This document shows positions 39,180 through 47,658 of a DNA stretch of 64,000 nucleotides, piece after piece. A program made the translations under genes and the position numbers. The first letter of the stretch is position 1. Each line of letters opens with the position of its first letter. Source of the stretch: Planctomycetota bacterium. GTDB lineage: Bacteria; Planctomycetota; PLA2; JAEUHO01. The notes under the pieces were generated by a model. That model made no database searches. It had not been told where the DNA came from and saw only the letters and a list, made by a program, of their open reading frames with translations. The stretch lies in the NCBI GenBank assembly GCA_029259775.1, contig JAJDEN010000020.1, forward strand, positions 142,846-206,845, written 5' to 3'.

Positions 39180-41339
39180 CTAGTGAGGCCGCAGGACGAT
39201 GTGCAGGCGGTCGTCGCCGTCGCGGAAGCCCTTGCGGGTGACGGTGCGGTAGCCATTGCGGCGGAAGCTCACTTCGTACGTACCCTGCGCGAACCCCGTC
39301 AAGCGAAACGCACCCTTGGTGTTCGTGGTGGCGGTGCGGGTGACGTCGTTCTTGGCTCCGTTCGGGCGTCCGCGCACGCGCACGCGCGTGTTGCGCAGCG
39401 GCACGCCAGACTCCGTCTGGACCACGCCGGCGAACACCTGCCCGGGATCGAGACGGAGCGTGACCTCGCTCTCGCCCTCGCGCACCAAGTCGACGCTCTC
39501 GGCCTCAGCGGGCAGGTAGCTCTTGATCCAGGGTGTCAGCTTCCAGCGACCGGGCAGCATGTTCTCGACGCTGAACTCGCCGTTGTTGTTCGTGTAGACC
39601 GTGCGGCCGGTACGGCCGTCGTACGGGTCCGGAACGATGCGTACGCGCGCACGCGCCAGGCCACGGCGGGTGGCGAGGTCCACGACGGTGCCGCGCAGCC
39701 CGCTCGTGCCTTTGAGCGTCATGCGGATCAGCCCGGGCGGAGGCTTCTCCCACCGCGCGGAGACGGGGTCCGCTTCGAGCTGGCCCATCGCCGCGCGCAC
39801 GATGACCGTCTTGTCGGGCGGGATGTCCGTGATGACCCAGCGGCCGTCCTTCCCGGAGAAGACTTCGAGCACACGCCCGGCATTGCGCGCACCGCGCACG
39901 ACGCGGCCGCCACCGACGATCCAGACGCGGGCGCCGCCCAGCCCTTGGCCGGCGGCATCGACGATGATGCCCTCGAGCCTCCGTGCCCCGAGGAGGCTGA
40001 TGTCGAACGTGACCGGCTTGGGGCTCGCGCCACCGGGAACCGTGAAGTCCATCACCTGACCGCGGATCGGGAACCACGCGGGCGTCTCGACCTGCAGGTA
40101 GTAGCGGCCAGGATTGAGATTGGCGACGGCATACGCGCCGCCGTCCGTGGTCGTGACGCTCACGACCGGGCCCCGCCGCATCGCGAACCGCAGCTTCAGG
40201 CCAGGCACGGGCGTCTTGTCCTCGGTCGTGACGATGCCGCTCAGCTGCGCCCCGCCCCGCAGGATGACGTTGCGTGTCACGGGCCCCTTGCGCGACAGAC
40301 CGCGCAGCGAACGCAGGACGTTGCGGCGCTCCTGTGCGTTCGGCCACGGGGCGTGACCGTCGGCTTCCACGACGAAGTTGCGCGCCCAACCCTTGGGCAC
40401 GGTCAGTTCGTACGTGCCGTCGGGCCGCGTCTCGAACACGGTCTCGAATACGCCTTGCGAGCCGGCGGCCTGGGTCTCGAGTGTGAGGCGGGCCGCGACG
40501 CCGGGGCCGGACTTGCCGGCTCGCACGAGGCCCTTGAACACGATGCCATCCGGGACCTTCACCTTGACGTCGCGCTTGTTGCCCGGCGGTGCGAAGGCGT
40601 TGGCCTTGGCCAGAGGGCCCTCGGGCACCTGCGCGACGATGTCGTAGCGTCCGGGCACGAGGTTCTCGAAGAGGGCCTGGCCCAGGCCGTCGGTGGCGAG
40701 CGTGAAGGTCGCCAGCTCCCCCATCTCGCGCGACGTGAGGACGACGTCCGCGTCGGCGACGGGGTCCTTGCCGCGGGAGATCAACACCGCGACGGCAGCC
40801 GGCTCCTTCAACGCGAACTCGAGTTCCTCCTTCGGGGAGCCGTCGAGCATCCAGTTGCGGAGCATCAGCCCGCCGTCCTCGCCTTGGAACATGAGGCCAT
40901 AGCGACCCGGCCGCAGGCTGTGCTTGAACGCGCCGTTGGCGTCGGTCTCGATCGTCTCGACGCCGCCGGGGCCCTTGAGCACGATCTTCACGCCCTTGGC
41001 AGGCGCGCCGTTCGGACCGACCACGCGTCCCTCGAACGGCACCGAGGCGGCACCGGCACGCGCCGCGCGTTCCGCAGCCGTCAGCCCGTCGGCAAGCGCC
41101 CCACCGCCGTCGGGTCCTCGGCCGCCTGCACCGGGGGTCGCGCCCAGACCGGAGAGGCCGGGTGCATCCTGGGTTGCTGTGCCGCCGCCGCCGTCCAGCG
41201 CCGCCTCCGCGTCGAGCATGGAGAGCTCGTCGTCGGCGCCTTCGTCGAGCAGCGCAGGGCCGAGGACGGACTCCCACAGCAGGAAGCAGACCGCGCCCAC
41301 GGCCAGGAGGATCAGGAAGAGGGAAGCACGACGCCGCAT
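39180..41339 (-). CDS. Large carboxypeptidase-regulatory-like repeat protein
   Basis: 719 residues from the ATG at 41339, followed by a TM helix (ASLFLILLAVGAVCFLLWESV). After an acidic/Gly linker there are about six beta-sandwich repeats of the carboxypeptidase-regulatory/SdrD-B-like kind. Typical openings are VPFEGRVVGPNGAPAKGVKIVLKG, LSGIVTTEDKTPVPGLKLRF and LRGTVVDLATRRGLARARVRI; each ends with a GRYxLxV-type strand. Such arrays occur on bacterial surfaces and in secretion- or polymer-related proteins. No enzymatic motif is visible. Probably an operon with the gene at 38158. Confidence 0.8.
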   Translation of the reverse strand: MRRRASLFLILLAVGAVCFLLWESVLGPALLDEGADDELSMLDAEAALDGGGGTATQDAPGLSGLGATPGAGGRGPDGGGALADGLTAAERAARAGAASVPFEGRVVGPNGAPAKGVKIVLKGPGGVETIETDANGAFKHSLRPGRYGLMFQGEDGGLMLRNWMLDGSPKEELEFALKEPAAVAVLISRGKDPVADADVVLTSREMGELATFTLATDGLGQALFENLVPGRYDIVAQVPEGPLAKANAFAPPGNKRDVKVKVPDGIVFKGLVRAGKSGPGVAARLTLETQAAGSQGVFETVFETRPDGTYELTVPKGWARNFVVEADGHAPWPNAQERRNVLRSLRGLSRKGPVTRNVILRGGAQLSGIVTTEDKTPVPGLKLRFAMRRGPVVSVTTTDGGAYAVANLNPGRYYLQVETPAWFPIRGQVMDFTVPGGASPKPVTFDISLLGARRLEGIIVDAAGQGLGGARVWIVGGGRVVRGARNAGRVLEVFSGKDGRWVITDIPPDKTVIVRAAMGQLEADPVSARWEKPPPGLIRMTLKGTSGLRGTVVDLATRRGLARARVRIVPDPYDGRTGRTVYTNNNGEFSVENMLPGRWKLTPWIKSYLPAEAESVDLVREGESEVTLRLDPGQVFAGVVQTESGVPLRNTRVRVRGRPNGAKNDVTRTATTNTKGAFRLTGFAQGTYEVSFRRNGYRTVTRKGFRDGDDRLHIVLRPH

Positions 41340-41365
41340 CCGATTCGCCGAGTCTACGTCGCCCT

Positions 41366-42322
41366 TCAACCCGGCGGAGCGCCGGAGGGGTCGGTGGGAG
41401 CTTCCGCGTCTCGATCGGAGGCATCCCGAGGTGCCTCTCGGGGCCACAGCCGCCAGGCGGCGAAGAGCAGGATCGCCCAGACGACCGGCCCGTCGTAGAG
41501 CAGGCGCGTACCTGCCCAGGTCTTCGCCGGGTCACGCTGGGTGGCGGCCCCGTAGCTGAAGAGGACAAGGATCCCCGCCGCGTGTGCCCCGATGCAGGGC
41601 CACAGCGAGCCGCTGCGGCGGTAGAGCGCCGTGAGCATCAGGGCAAAGCAGAAGAGGCCCACGAGCGCGGGGCCGAACGCCGTGAGGTCGAACAGGAAGG
41701 TAAACCACCCCCGCAGGGCCGCGAAGGCCCCCGCCGCGTCATGGCTGACGGGCTGATCGAGCACCGTCGGCCGGAACGCGTGCACGACGGCGTAGCCCAG
41801 GCACGGCAGGATCACGGCCAGACGCGGACCGTGCTTGCGCTGGGCGAACTCGCCGAGCCAGCCGCGGAAGAACCACTCCTCGAGGATCGCGATCAGGAAG
41901 CCAGCGGCGAGGTAGCGCACGAGGCGACCGACGAGCTTGCTTGCGCGGAACGGCTCCTCCCACGTGAGCCAGCCCATCGCGAACTGCCAGATGAGCACGG
42001 CCAGCAACGTCGCCAACGTGCAGGCGAAGGCGATCGTGATGCCGCGGAGCCGCGGCTTGAGTGGACGTAGGCCGAAGCGCAGGAGGCCGCCGTCGCGCCA
42101 CGGACGGAAGAACCAGAGGAAGAGCGCGGCCAGCGGCAGCAGCAGCAGACGCCGGAACACCTTCAGGAACGCCTTGTTGGTCTCCGCGGGCGAGCCATCG
42201 GCCTCCATCAGGCCGCTGTCCATCAGGACGTCGTGCACGGGCGCGGCGAGCAGGCACGCGCCGCCGATGGCCACGGCGAGGGCGATGGGCCAGAAGATGA
42301 GGGGATGGACGCGCCGCTGCAT
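41366..42322 (-). CDS. CPBP-family intramembrane glutamic endopeptidase
   Basis: 318 residues, with about eight hydrophobic segments. The CPBP/Abi signature EEWFFRGWLGEF is near residue 147 (Glu-Glu-x-x-x-Arg) and the second motif is in SLWPCIGAHAAG with His. Family members are membrane proteases that cut near CAAX-type or other substrates; in bacteria some process peptides or provide immunity. The C-terminal 30 residues are acidic and Pro-rich. A TAACCT box lies 8 nt before the ATG. Substrate unknown. Confidence 0.85.
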   Translation of the reverse strand: MQRRVHPLIFWPIALAVAIGGACLLAAPVHDVLMDSGLMEADGSPAETNKAFLKVFRRLLLLPLAALFLWFFRPWRDGGLLRFGLRPLKPRLRGITIAFACTLATLLAVLIWQFAMGWLTWEEPFRASKLVGRLVRYLAAGFLIAILEEWFFRGWLGEFAQRKHGPRLAVILPCLGYAVVHAFRPTVLDQPVSHDAAGAFAALRGWFTFLFDLTAFGPALVGLFCFALMLTALYRRSGSLWPCIGAHAAGILVLFSYGAATQRDPAKTWAGTRLLYDGPVVWAILLFAAWRLWPREAPRDASDRDAEAPTDPSGAPPG

Positions 42323-42330
42323 GGCCGCCG

Positions 42331-42336
42331 AGGTTA
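42331..42336 (-). promoter_or_regulatory. TANNNT box (TAACCT) before the CPBP gene
   Basis: TAACCT on the minus strand, 8 nt before the ATG at 42322. It overlaps the end of the gene upstream at 42334. Inferred. Confidence 0.35.
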
Positions 42337-42639
42337 CTCGGCCTCACGGCGGCGTCGGAGCTCCGCGGTCCTCTCACGACGCTCGCGTTGCTCGTGCCAG
42401 GTCACGTAGACCCGCCAGCCGATGAACCCGAGTCCCACCAGCGCAAGGATCGCGAGCTCCGGGCCCCAGTCCGCACCCTGGAACGTCATGCTCAGGCCGA
42501 TCGACATGACGACGACGGCCAGGAACGCCAGCGAGAGGAGCGGTCCGTAGCCGCCGAACTCACCGTGGCGCGCGTGCTTCGCCCAGCGCTTGCCGCGCTC
42601 GATCGCAGACTCCCGGCTGCTCCTCAATTTGCGCGCCAT
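42334..42639 (-). CDS. Small two-TM membrane protein
   Basis: 101 residues from the ATG at 42639. A basic N-terminus (MARKLRSSRESAIERGKRWAK) precedes two TM helices (LLSLAFLAVVVMSIGLSMTF and ELAILALVGLGFIGWRVYV). An Arg/Glu-rich tail ends the protein. The start was chosen since the longer upstream frame is Ser/Arg-rich noise across a repeat. No family recognised. It ends 11 nt before the CPBP gene and may be co-transcribed. Confidence 0.7.
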   Translation of the reverse strand: MARKLRSSRESAIERGKRWAKHARHGEFGGYGPLLSLAFLAVVVMSIGLSMTFQGADWGPELAILALVGLGFIGWRVYVTWHEQRERRERTAELRRRREAE

Positions 42640-42645
42640 CACTCC

Positions 42646-42651
42646 ATTGTA
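42646..42651 (-). promoter_or_regulatory. TANNNT box (TACAAT) before the small membrane protein
   Basis: TACAAT on the minus strand with the 6-nt spacer GGAGTG to the ATG at 42639. The spacer itself contains GGAG, so either leaderless or SD-led initiation is possible. Confidence 0.35.
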
Positions 42652-42718
42652 CTGCGCCTCCGCGGCGTGCTGGGGCGCCCACATGGACACGGACACGGCA
42701 CACGCACTCGAAGCTCGT

Positions 42719-42764
42719 GGGCGGCCACCCGCTCCGGCTGCGCCGTCGCTCGGGTCGCCCCTAC
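42719..42764. repeat. Dispersed palindromic repeat, type B, inverted copy
   Basis: The reverse complement matches 2442-2487 at about 41 of 46 positions. It lies in the gap 42640-42823, which also carries GTGTCC-type words (ACACGGACACGG at about 42687) and the GCTGACGACGGCC tag at 42803-42816. No gene seen in the gap. Confidence 0.8.
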
Positions 42765-42823
42765 GGCAACGGGGCGTGCGGCGCCCCCCGGTGGGCGTGG
42801 GCGCTGACGACGGCCGATCGACG

Positions 42824-43159
42824 CTAAGGGAGTTCGACATCTCCGGGTTCAACGCCCTTGCCATAGCCGATGAGGGGATCGTCGCCGAGCGCCTCGCGCG
42901 GATCGACGCGCTCGGCGCTGGGCTCTTCGAACGTCTCGATCGCGAGGATGCCCTTGTCTTGGAGGCTGTCGAGGAAGTCGATCTCGCTGCTGGTGTGGAT
43001 GCCGCCGACATCGAGCCGCTCGCCGATACGGGCCGCCATGGCGACCATGTAGTCCTGGACGTCGCCAGGCGGCGCGCCGTCTGCCTTCATCATGAACGCG
43101 ACGACCTCTTCGGGCGTACCGAGATAGACGTCTTCGCCGATGGTGACCTTGTAGAGCAT
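42824..43159 (-). CDS. Small acidic protein of unknown function
   Basis: 111 residues from the ATG at 43159 (MLYKVTIGEDVYLGTPEEVV). It is mostly acidic, with a mixed alpha/beta pattern and no Cys or metal motif. I recognise no family. The start is fixed by the position of the TATCCT box 6 nt upstream and by the divergent gene only 18 nt away. Confidence 0.65.
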   Translation of the reverse strand: MLYKVTIGEDVYLGTPEEVVAFMMKADGAPPGDVQDYMVAMAARIGERLDVGGIHTSSEIDFLDSLQDKGILAIETFEEPSAERVDPREALGDDPLIGYGKGVEPGDVELP

Positions 43160-43164
43160 GTGTC

Positions 43165-43171
43165 TAGGATA
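43165..43171. promoter_or_regulatory. Overlapping bidirectional TANNNT boxes (TAGGATA)
   Basis: On the plus strand TAGGAT (43165-43170) is 7 nt before the GTG at 43178. On the minus strand TATCCT (43171-43166) is 6 nt before the ATG at 43159. The whole divergent gap is 18 nt, so both -35 regions would fall within the opposite coding sequence. Confidence 0.5.
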
Positions 43172-43177
43172 CCCGCT

Positions 43178-44002
43178 GTGAGTCCGCGCGAAGCCCCTAC
43201 CCGCACCGAGGCCCTCTTGGCCTACGGCATCTCCGCCCTGACGACGATGCTGTGGGTGGCGTGCGTGCTGCCGGCCGGGGATCTCGCCGTGGCTGGGGCC
43301 ACCGCCGACGACGCCGTGCCGCTGCACCGGCAGGCGATCCTGCTGGTGCCTGCGCTGCTGCTGCTCATCGCGATCCCGGTGGGCTGCACGCTCGCCCGGC
43401 GGGAGCGCGGCATGCGCGCCGTGCTCTCGACCACGGATGCCTTCGTCGCGTTCTACGTCGGCCTTGCGCTGCTCGCCGAGGGCGTGGTGCGCGACATGGC
43501 CACCGTGGTCGCCGTGCTGCTGCTCTTCGCGATCGGAACGCTCTCGGTCTTCGAAACACGGCGCGCCACGCGCGCCGACGAGGCCCGCCCGCGGCGGCTG
43601 CAGGCCTTCGCCGGCTCGCGGCTCGCGATCTGCCTGCTCGTGCTGATCCTGCCGCTGCACATCCTCCTGCGGCCCGACATCGAGCGTGCGAGCCTGCTCG
43701 CGCCGTTCTTCTTCGTCGCCGTCAGCGCGGGCGGCGCGCGCCTCGCACGCAACATGCGCGGTCTGCATCGGACGGGCGCCTTGCTGCAGCTGCTTCTGGC
43801 CGCGCACCTCCTGATCACGTTGCGCTACACGATCTACGCAACCAACCCCGTGCTGACCGAGGTGATGCCGACCGGGCATGTGGCGATCGGTGTGGCGATT
43901 GGTGTGGCCGCGCTCGCCTTGCTGCAGCTGATCGTGCTCTTCCGCCGGGGACCCGCCGCCCCTGCGTCGGAAGGCGCTGACGTCCTGAGGGCCGGGGCAT
44001 GA
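43178..44002 (+). CDS. Multi-TM membrane protein
   Basis: 274 residues; GTG start. About seven to eight hydrophobic helices with short loops. A TTDAFVAF segment near residue 88 resembles ATDAFLAL in the next gene, so the two may be distant paralogues. No enzymatic motif. It is the first gene of a tightly overlapping trio with the next membrane protein and a MATE transporter (ATGA and GTGA junctions). A role in exporting or making the MATE substrate is a guess. Confidence 0.7.
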   Translation: MSPREAPTRTEALLAYGISALTTMLWVACVLPAGDLAVAGATADDAVPLHRQAILLVPALLLLIAIPVGCTLARRERGMRAVLSTTDAFVAFYVGLALLAEGVVRDMATVVAVLLLFAIGTLSVFETRRATRADEARPRRLQAFAGSRLAICLLVLILPLHILLRPDIERASLLAPFFFVAVSAGGARLARNMRGLHRTGALLQLLLAAHLLITLRYTIYATNPVLTEVMPTGHVAIGVAIGVAALALLQLIVLFRRGPAAPASEGADVLRAGA

Positions 44003-44820
44003 AATCGGTGCGCGGGATGCCTCCCCTGCCCGAGGATGGGAGCCCGATGAGCGAACCCGTCCCCGCCCTCTCCCAGCCCAACGCCTTTCGCGATCGGCTG
44101 CGCCTGCTGGCGCTGCTCGCACTGGTCGCGCTGTGGATCGGCCCGACGTGGGTCCGCGCCCAGGTCGAGACCGGCGTGGTGGACGAGAAGGGTGCCGTCC
44201 GCTCGGGCATCGCCGCGGCCCTGGCGCTGATCGCGCTCTGGGGCTTGAGCGCGACCTCGCTCGCCTCACGCACGCTGCGCGGCCTGCGGGTCGGCGGTGC
44301 GGCGACCGACGCGTTCCTCGCCCTCGCCACGACGGGCCTGCTGATCGTCGAGCACCCGTGGATCCCGGGCGGTGACCTGCGCGAGGCGTGGGTGCCGATC
44401 TTCGGTCCTCTCGCCTTGCTGGCCACGCTCGACGCCATCGTCATCGCGCGCCGCCGGAAGCCCGGCTTCGAGATCTCGATCATCCGCGCAGGCGCCGCGA
44501 TCTTCGCGGCCGCGGCGCTCGGCATCGACGGCCGCTGGATTCCGGCGGGCATCGCTGCCTGGCTCGGCATCGCCCCGCTGATGTTCCTGAAGCTACCGAC
44601 CGCGTTCAAGGCGCGCCGCTCGCTGGAGGCCTTCGTCCTCGTCGCGGCCGTCATGGCCGGGTTGGCGCCGTGGATCCACAAGCTCGCCGTCGGCTGGAAC
44701 CCCGCCATCGATCGGGAGCTCTCCTGGCCCGTCTATCTCTGGTGCGTGACGGCCGCGTTCCTCGTCACGTCCGCACTCGACGGCCTGATGCGTCCCGAGG
44801 CTGAAGCCGAGCCCGCGTGA
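43999..44820 (+). CDS. Multi-TM membrane protein, coupled to MATE transporter
   Basis: 273 residues; ATGA overlap with the upstream gene and GTGA overlap with the MATE gene. About seven TM helices (LLALLALVALWIGPTWV, GIAAALALIALWGLSA, ATDAFLALATTGLLIV, and others). A further in-frame ATG at 44047 (MSEPVPAL) is a possible start. No family recognised. Confidence 0.7.
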   Translation: MKSVRGMPPLPEDGSPMSEPVPALSQPNAFRDRLRLLALLALVALWIGPTWVRAQVETGVVDEKGAVRSGIAAALALIALWGLSATSLASRTLRGLRVGGAATDAFLALATTGLLIVEHPWIPGGDLREAWVPIFGPLALLATLDAIVIARRRKPGFEISIIRAGAAIFAAAALGIDGRWIPAGIAAWLGIAPLMFLKLPTAFKARRSLEAFVLVAAVMAGLAPWIHKLAVGWNPAIDRELSWPVYLWCVTAAFLVTSALDGLMRPEAEAEPA

Positions 44821-46199
44821 TCGGGCGGCGCTCGCTCAACCGGCGCATCCTCGAGCTCGCCGTACCTGCCGCGGGCAGCATCATGGTGCTCGTCGTGCAC
44901 CGCATGGTGGACATGGCGTGGCTGCGCGGCTTGGGCACCGAAGCCGTCGCGGCGGTGAGTCTGGCCACCGTGTCGACCTGGGTCTTCGCCTCCCTCGGTG
45001 GCCTCGTGGCGATGGGCATCACGGCCCTCGTCGCCCGCTACGGCGGCGCGGGCCAAGAGGAAGGCGGGCGCTACGTCGGCGCGCAGGGCCTGCGCTGGGC
45101 GGTGGTCCTCGGCCTCGCGGCGGGGGTCGTCGGCTGGTTCGTCGCGCCGCTGTTCTTCCTTGCCACCGACGCCGATCCGGGCGTGACCGCCGCCGGCGTC
45201 GTCTACACACGCATCTACTGGGGCGGCGGCGCGTTCGTGCTGCTGCAGGTCGCATGCGACGCCGTGTTCCGCGGCCACGGCAACACCCGCACGCCCTTCA
45301 AGATCGCCATCCTGACGCTGCTCATGAACGTGGTACTCGACCCCCTGCTCATCTGGGGCTGGGGTCCGATCCCGGGCATGGGCGTCGCGGGCGCCGGCCT
45401 CGCGACGGTGCTGGCCGCCTTCGTCGGCGCGACCCTCAACCTCCTCGCGCTGATCCGGTTCCGCCATCTCCGGCGCGAACATCCAGGCGCCGTGGCGATG
45501 CGCCTGGACGCGAGGACGCGCATCGGTCGTCCGCGGCTGCTGGGGCTCGACGGCAGCATCCTCGTGCGGATGGCGCGCGTCGGGATCCCGTCCTCCTGCG
45601 CCTCCCTGCTGTTCACGATCATCCTCTTGGAGATGTTCCGCGTCGCGCAGGCCGCGGGCGGGGCCGCGGCGCAGGCGGGCTTCGGCGTCGGCCACCAGGG
45701 GGAAGGCGTCGCCTTCGTCATCGGCCTGGGCTGGGCGGGCGCGGCCTCCGCCCTCGTCGGCCGGCGCATGGGGGCGCGGCAGTACATGGCCGCGGAGCGC
45801 GCTGCGTGGGCTGCGGCCCGGCAATGCGCCTGGATCAGTGGCGTGTGGGCCCTCGTCCTGTTCGTGTTCGACGAGCAGATCGCCGCCATCTGGGCGGAGG
45901 ACCCCGCCGCCCAGGCGCACGCGGCGAGCTACTTCCGCATCGTCGCGCTCTGCCTCGTCCCGCAGGCCATCGGCTTGGTGGTGGACGGCGCGTTCGGCGG
46001 CGCGGGCATGACCCTGCCTCCGATGATCACAGGCGTCGTCTTCGCCGCCATCCGCATCCCGCTCGCGTGGTGGGCGGCGTTCGACCTGGGCTACGGCGCG
46101 AACGGCATCTGGGTCGTCGTCGCGGCCACGGCCGCGCTTCGCGGCCTCCTGATCGCCTACTGGTTCTCGCGCGGCACCTGGAAGACCCGGTCGGTCTGA
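44817..46199 (+). CDS. MATE family efflux transporter
   Basis: 460 residues; GTG start overlapping the previous stop. Twelve predicted TM helices in two similar halves. The MATE pattern is seen in the first half (LAVPAAGSIMVLVVHRMVDMAWLRGLGTEAVAAVSLAT) and in VLDPLLIWGWGPIPGMGVAGAGLATV, which matches the family's repeated DPxLIxG..G..GAA..T signature. MATE proteins export cationic or other compounds by Na+ or H+ antiport. The end overlaps the convergent nucleotide-sugar dehydrogenase by 43 nt. Confidence 0.9.
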   Translation: MIGRRSLNRRILELAVPAAGSIMVLVVHRMVDMAWLRGLGTEAVAAVSLATVSTWVFASLGGLVAMGITALVARYGGAGQEEGGRYVGAQGLRWAVVLGLAAGVVGWFVAPLFFLATDADPGVTAAGVVYTRIYWGGGAFVLLQVACDAVFRGHGNTRTPFKIAILTLLMNVVLDPLLIWGWGPIPGMGVAGAGLATVLAAFVGATLNLLALIRFRHLRREHPGAVAMRLDARTRIGRPRLLGLDGSILVRMARVGIPSSCASLLFTIILLEMFRVAQAAGGAAAQAGFGVGHQGEGVAFVIGLGWAGAASALVGRRMGARQYMAAERAAWAAARQCAWISGVWALVLFVFDEQIAAIWAEDPAAQAHAASYFRIVALCLVPQAIGLVVDGAFGGAGMTLPPMITGVVFAAIRIPLAWWAAFDLGYGANGIWVVVAATAALRGLLIAYWFSRGTWKTRSV

Positions 46200-47590
46200 G
46201 GGTCCGTGCCGGTCTGGGGGGCAGGCGCCTGCGGTCCGAGGACGGCGGGGCCCGACAGCGGCCAGAGCACGTGCCGCACTTCGTCGCGCGGCACCGCATC
46301 GCGAGCATCGACGATGAGACGCGCATGACGCGCGACGTCGCTCCACGGGAAGGCGCCGTGGTCGGTCGCCACGACGACGCAGTCGGTCACGGCGAGTTCT
46401 TCCGCGGTCACGGCCACGGAGGCGAACAGGCGATCGTCGATGGTGAGCGTCTCGACGTACGGATCCGCGTAGACGACGTCCGCGCCGGCCTCGACAAGGC
46501 GCCGAATGACCTCGATGGCGGGCGATTCACGCGTGTCGTCGACGTCGCGCTTGTAGGCCACGCCGAGGACGAGGATGCGCGAGCCGCGCACGGCGCGCGA
46601 CTGCGCGTTGAGGGCGGCGGCGACGCGCTCGCCCACGTAGCGCGGCATGTTCGCGTTGATCTCGGTCGCTAGCTCGATGAAGCGCGCGGTGTAGTCCAGG
46701 CGCCGGAGCTTCCACGACAGGTAGATCGGGTCGAGCGGGATGCAGTGCCCGCCGAGGCCGGGACCGGGCTCGAAGGCCATGAACCCGTAGGGCTTGGTGG
46801 CCGCAGCTTCGACGATCTCGCCGACATCGAGCCCCAAGCGATCGCACATCAGGGCGACCTCGTTGACGAGGCCGATGTTGACGCTGCGGAACGTGTTCTC
46901 GAGCAGCTTCACCATCTCGGCGGCCGCCGCGGAGCTGACCCGATGCACGTGCTCGATCGCAATGCCGTAGAACGCCGTAGCGATGGCGGCACTTCCGGCG
47001 TCGACCCCGCCGACCACCTTGGGTGTGTTGGCGACGCCGAAGCGCTGGTTGCCGGGGTCGACGCGCTCGGGCGAGAACGCCAGCCAGATGTCGCTGCCGA
47101 CCTTCAAGCCCTGACGCTGGAGGCGCGGCTCGAGCACTTCCTGGGTCATGCCGGGGTAGGTCGTGCTCTCGAGGATGATCAGCTGACCGGGGCGCAGGGC
47201 ACGTTCGACGCTCTTGAGCGCCGCGTCGACGTAGGAGAGGTCGGGATCGCGGCTCTTGGAGAGCGGCGTGGGCACGCAGATGCTGATGACGTCCATCTCG
47301 GCGAGACGGCGGAGGTCGGTGGTGGCTTCGAGGGTGCCGGCTTCCACGGCGGCGGCGACGTCGCCGGCCTGCACGTCGGGGATGTAGCTGCGGCCCGCAT
47401 TGACCTCGCTGACCTTGGCGTCGTCGATGTCGAAGCCGAGGACCCGGATGCCGCGTCGCGCGAAGGCCTCGGCCAGCGCAAGCCCGACGTAGCCCAGGCC
47501 GATCACGCCGTAGCGGCAGGTGCGATCGGCGATGCGATCCGCGAGGTCGCAGGCGGGCAGGTGCGGGTCGGGGTGCGTGGCGTCTTGCAT
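46157..47590 (-). CDS. UDP-N-acetylhexosamine-type nucleotide-sugar dehydrogenase
   Basis: 477 residues of the UDP-glucose/GDP-mannose dehydrogenase family. N-terminal Rossmann motif GVIGLGYVGLALAEAFARRG (near residue 28), central dimer domain with KLLENTFRSVNIGLVNE and the catalytic Cys in GLGGHCIPLDP near residue 281, and a C-terminal UDP-binding domain with LGVAYKRDVDDTRESPA. The pattern (SPERVDPGN, GGHCIPLDP) is nearer WbpA/TviB-like UDP-GlcNAc dehydrogenases than Ugd. The final 25 residues are a Pro/Gln-rich tail that overlaps the MATE gene. Probably makes UDP-N-acetyl-hexosaminuronate for surface polysaccharide, with the epimerase upstream. Confidence 0.88.
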   Translation of the reverse strand: MQDATHPDPHLPACDLADRIADRTCRYGVIGLGYVGLALAEAFARRGIRVLGFDIDDAKVSEVNAGRSYIPDVQAGDVAAAVEAGTLEATTDLRRLAEMDVISICVPTPLSKSRDPDLSYVDAALKSVERALRPGQLIILESTTYPGMTQEVLEPRLQRQGLKVGSDIWLAFSPERVDPGNQRFGVANTPKVVGGVDAGSAAIATAFYGIAIEHVHRVSSAAAAEMVKLLENTFRSVNIGLVNEVALMCDRLGLDVGEIVEAAATKPYGFMAFEPGPGLGGHCIPLDPIYLSWKLRRLDYTARFIELATEINANMPRYVGERVAAALNAQSRAVRGSRILVLGVAYKRDVDDTRESPAIEVIRRLVEAGADVVYADPYVETLTIDDRLFASVAVTAEELAVTDCVVVATDHGAFPWSDVARHARLIVDARDAVPRDEVRHVLWPLSGPAVLGPQAPAPQTGTDPQTDRVFQVPRENQ

Positions 47591-47658
47591 CGTGGTTTCG
47601 GGGACGACTCCGAGGCAGCGGATCGGCGCGAATCGCGCTGCCGCGTCAGGGGCCCTCT

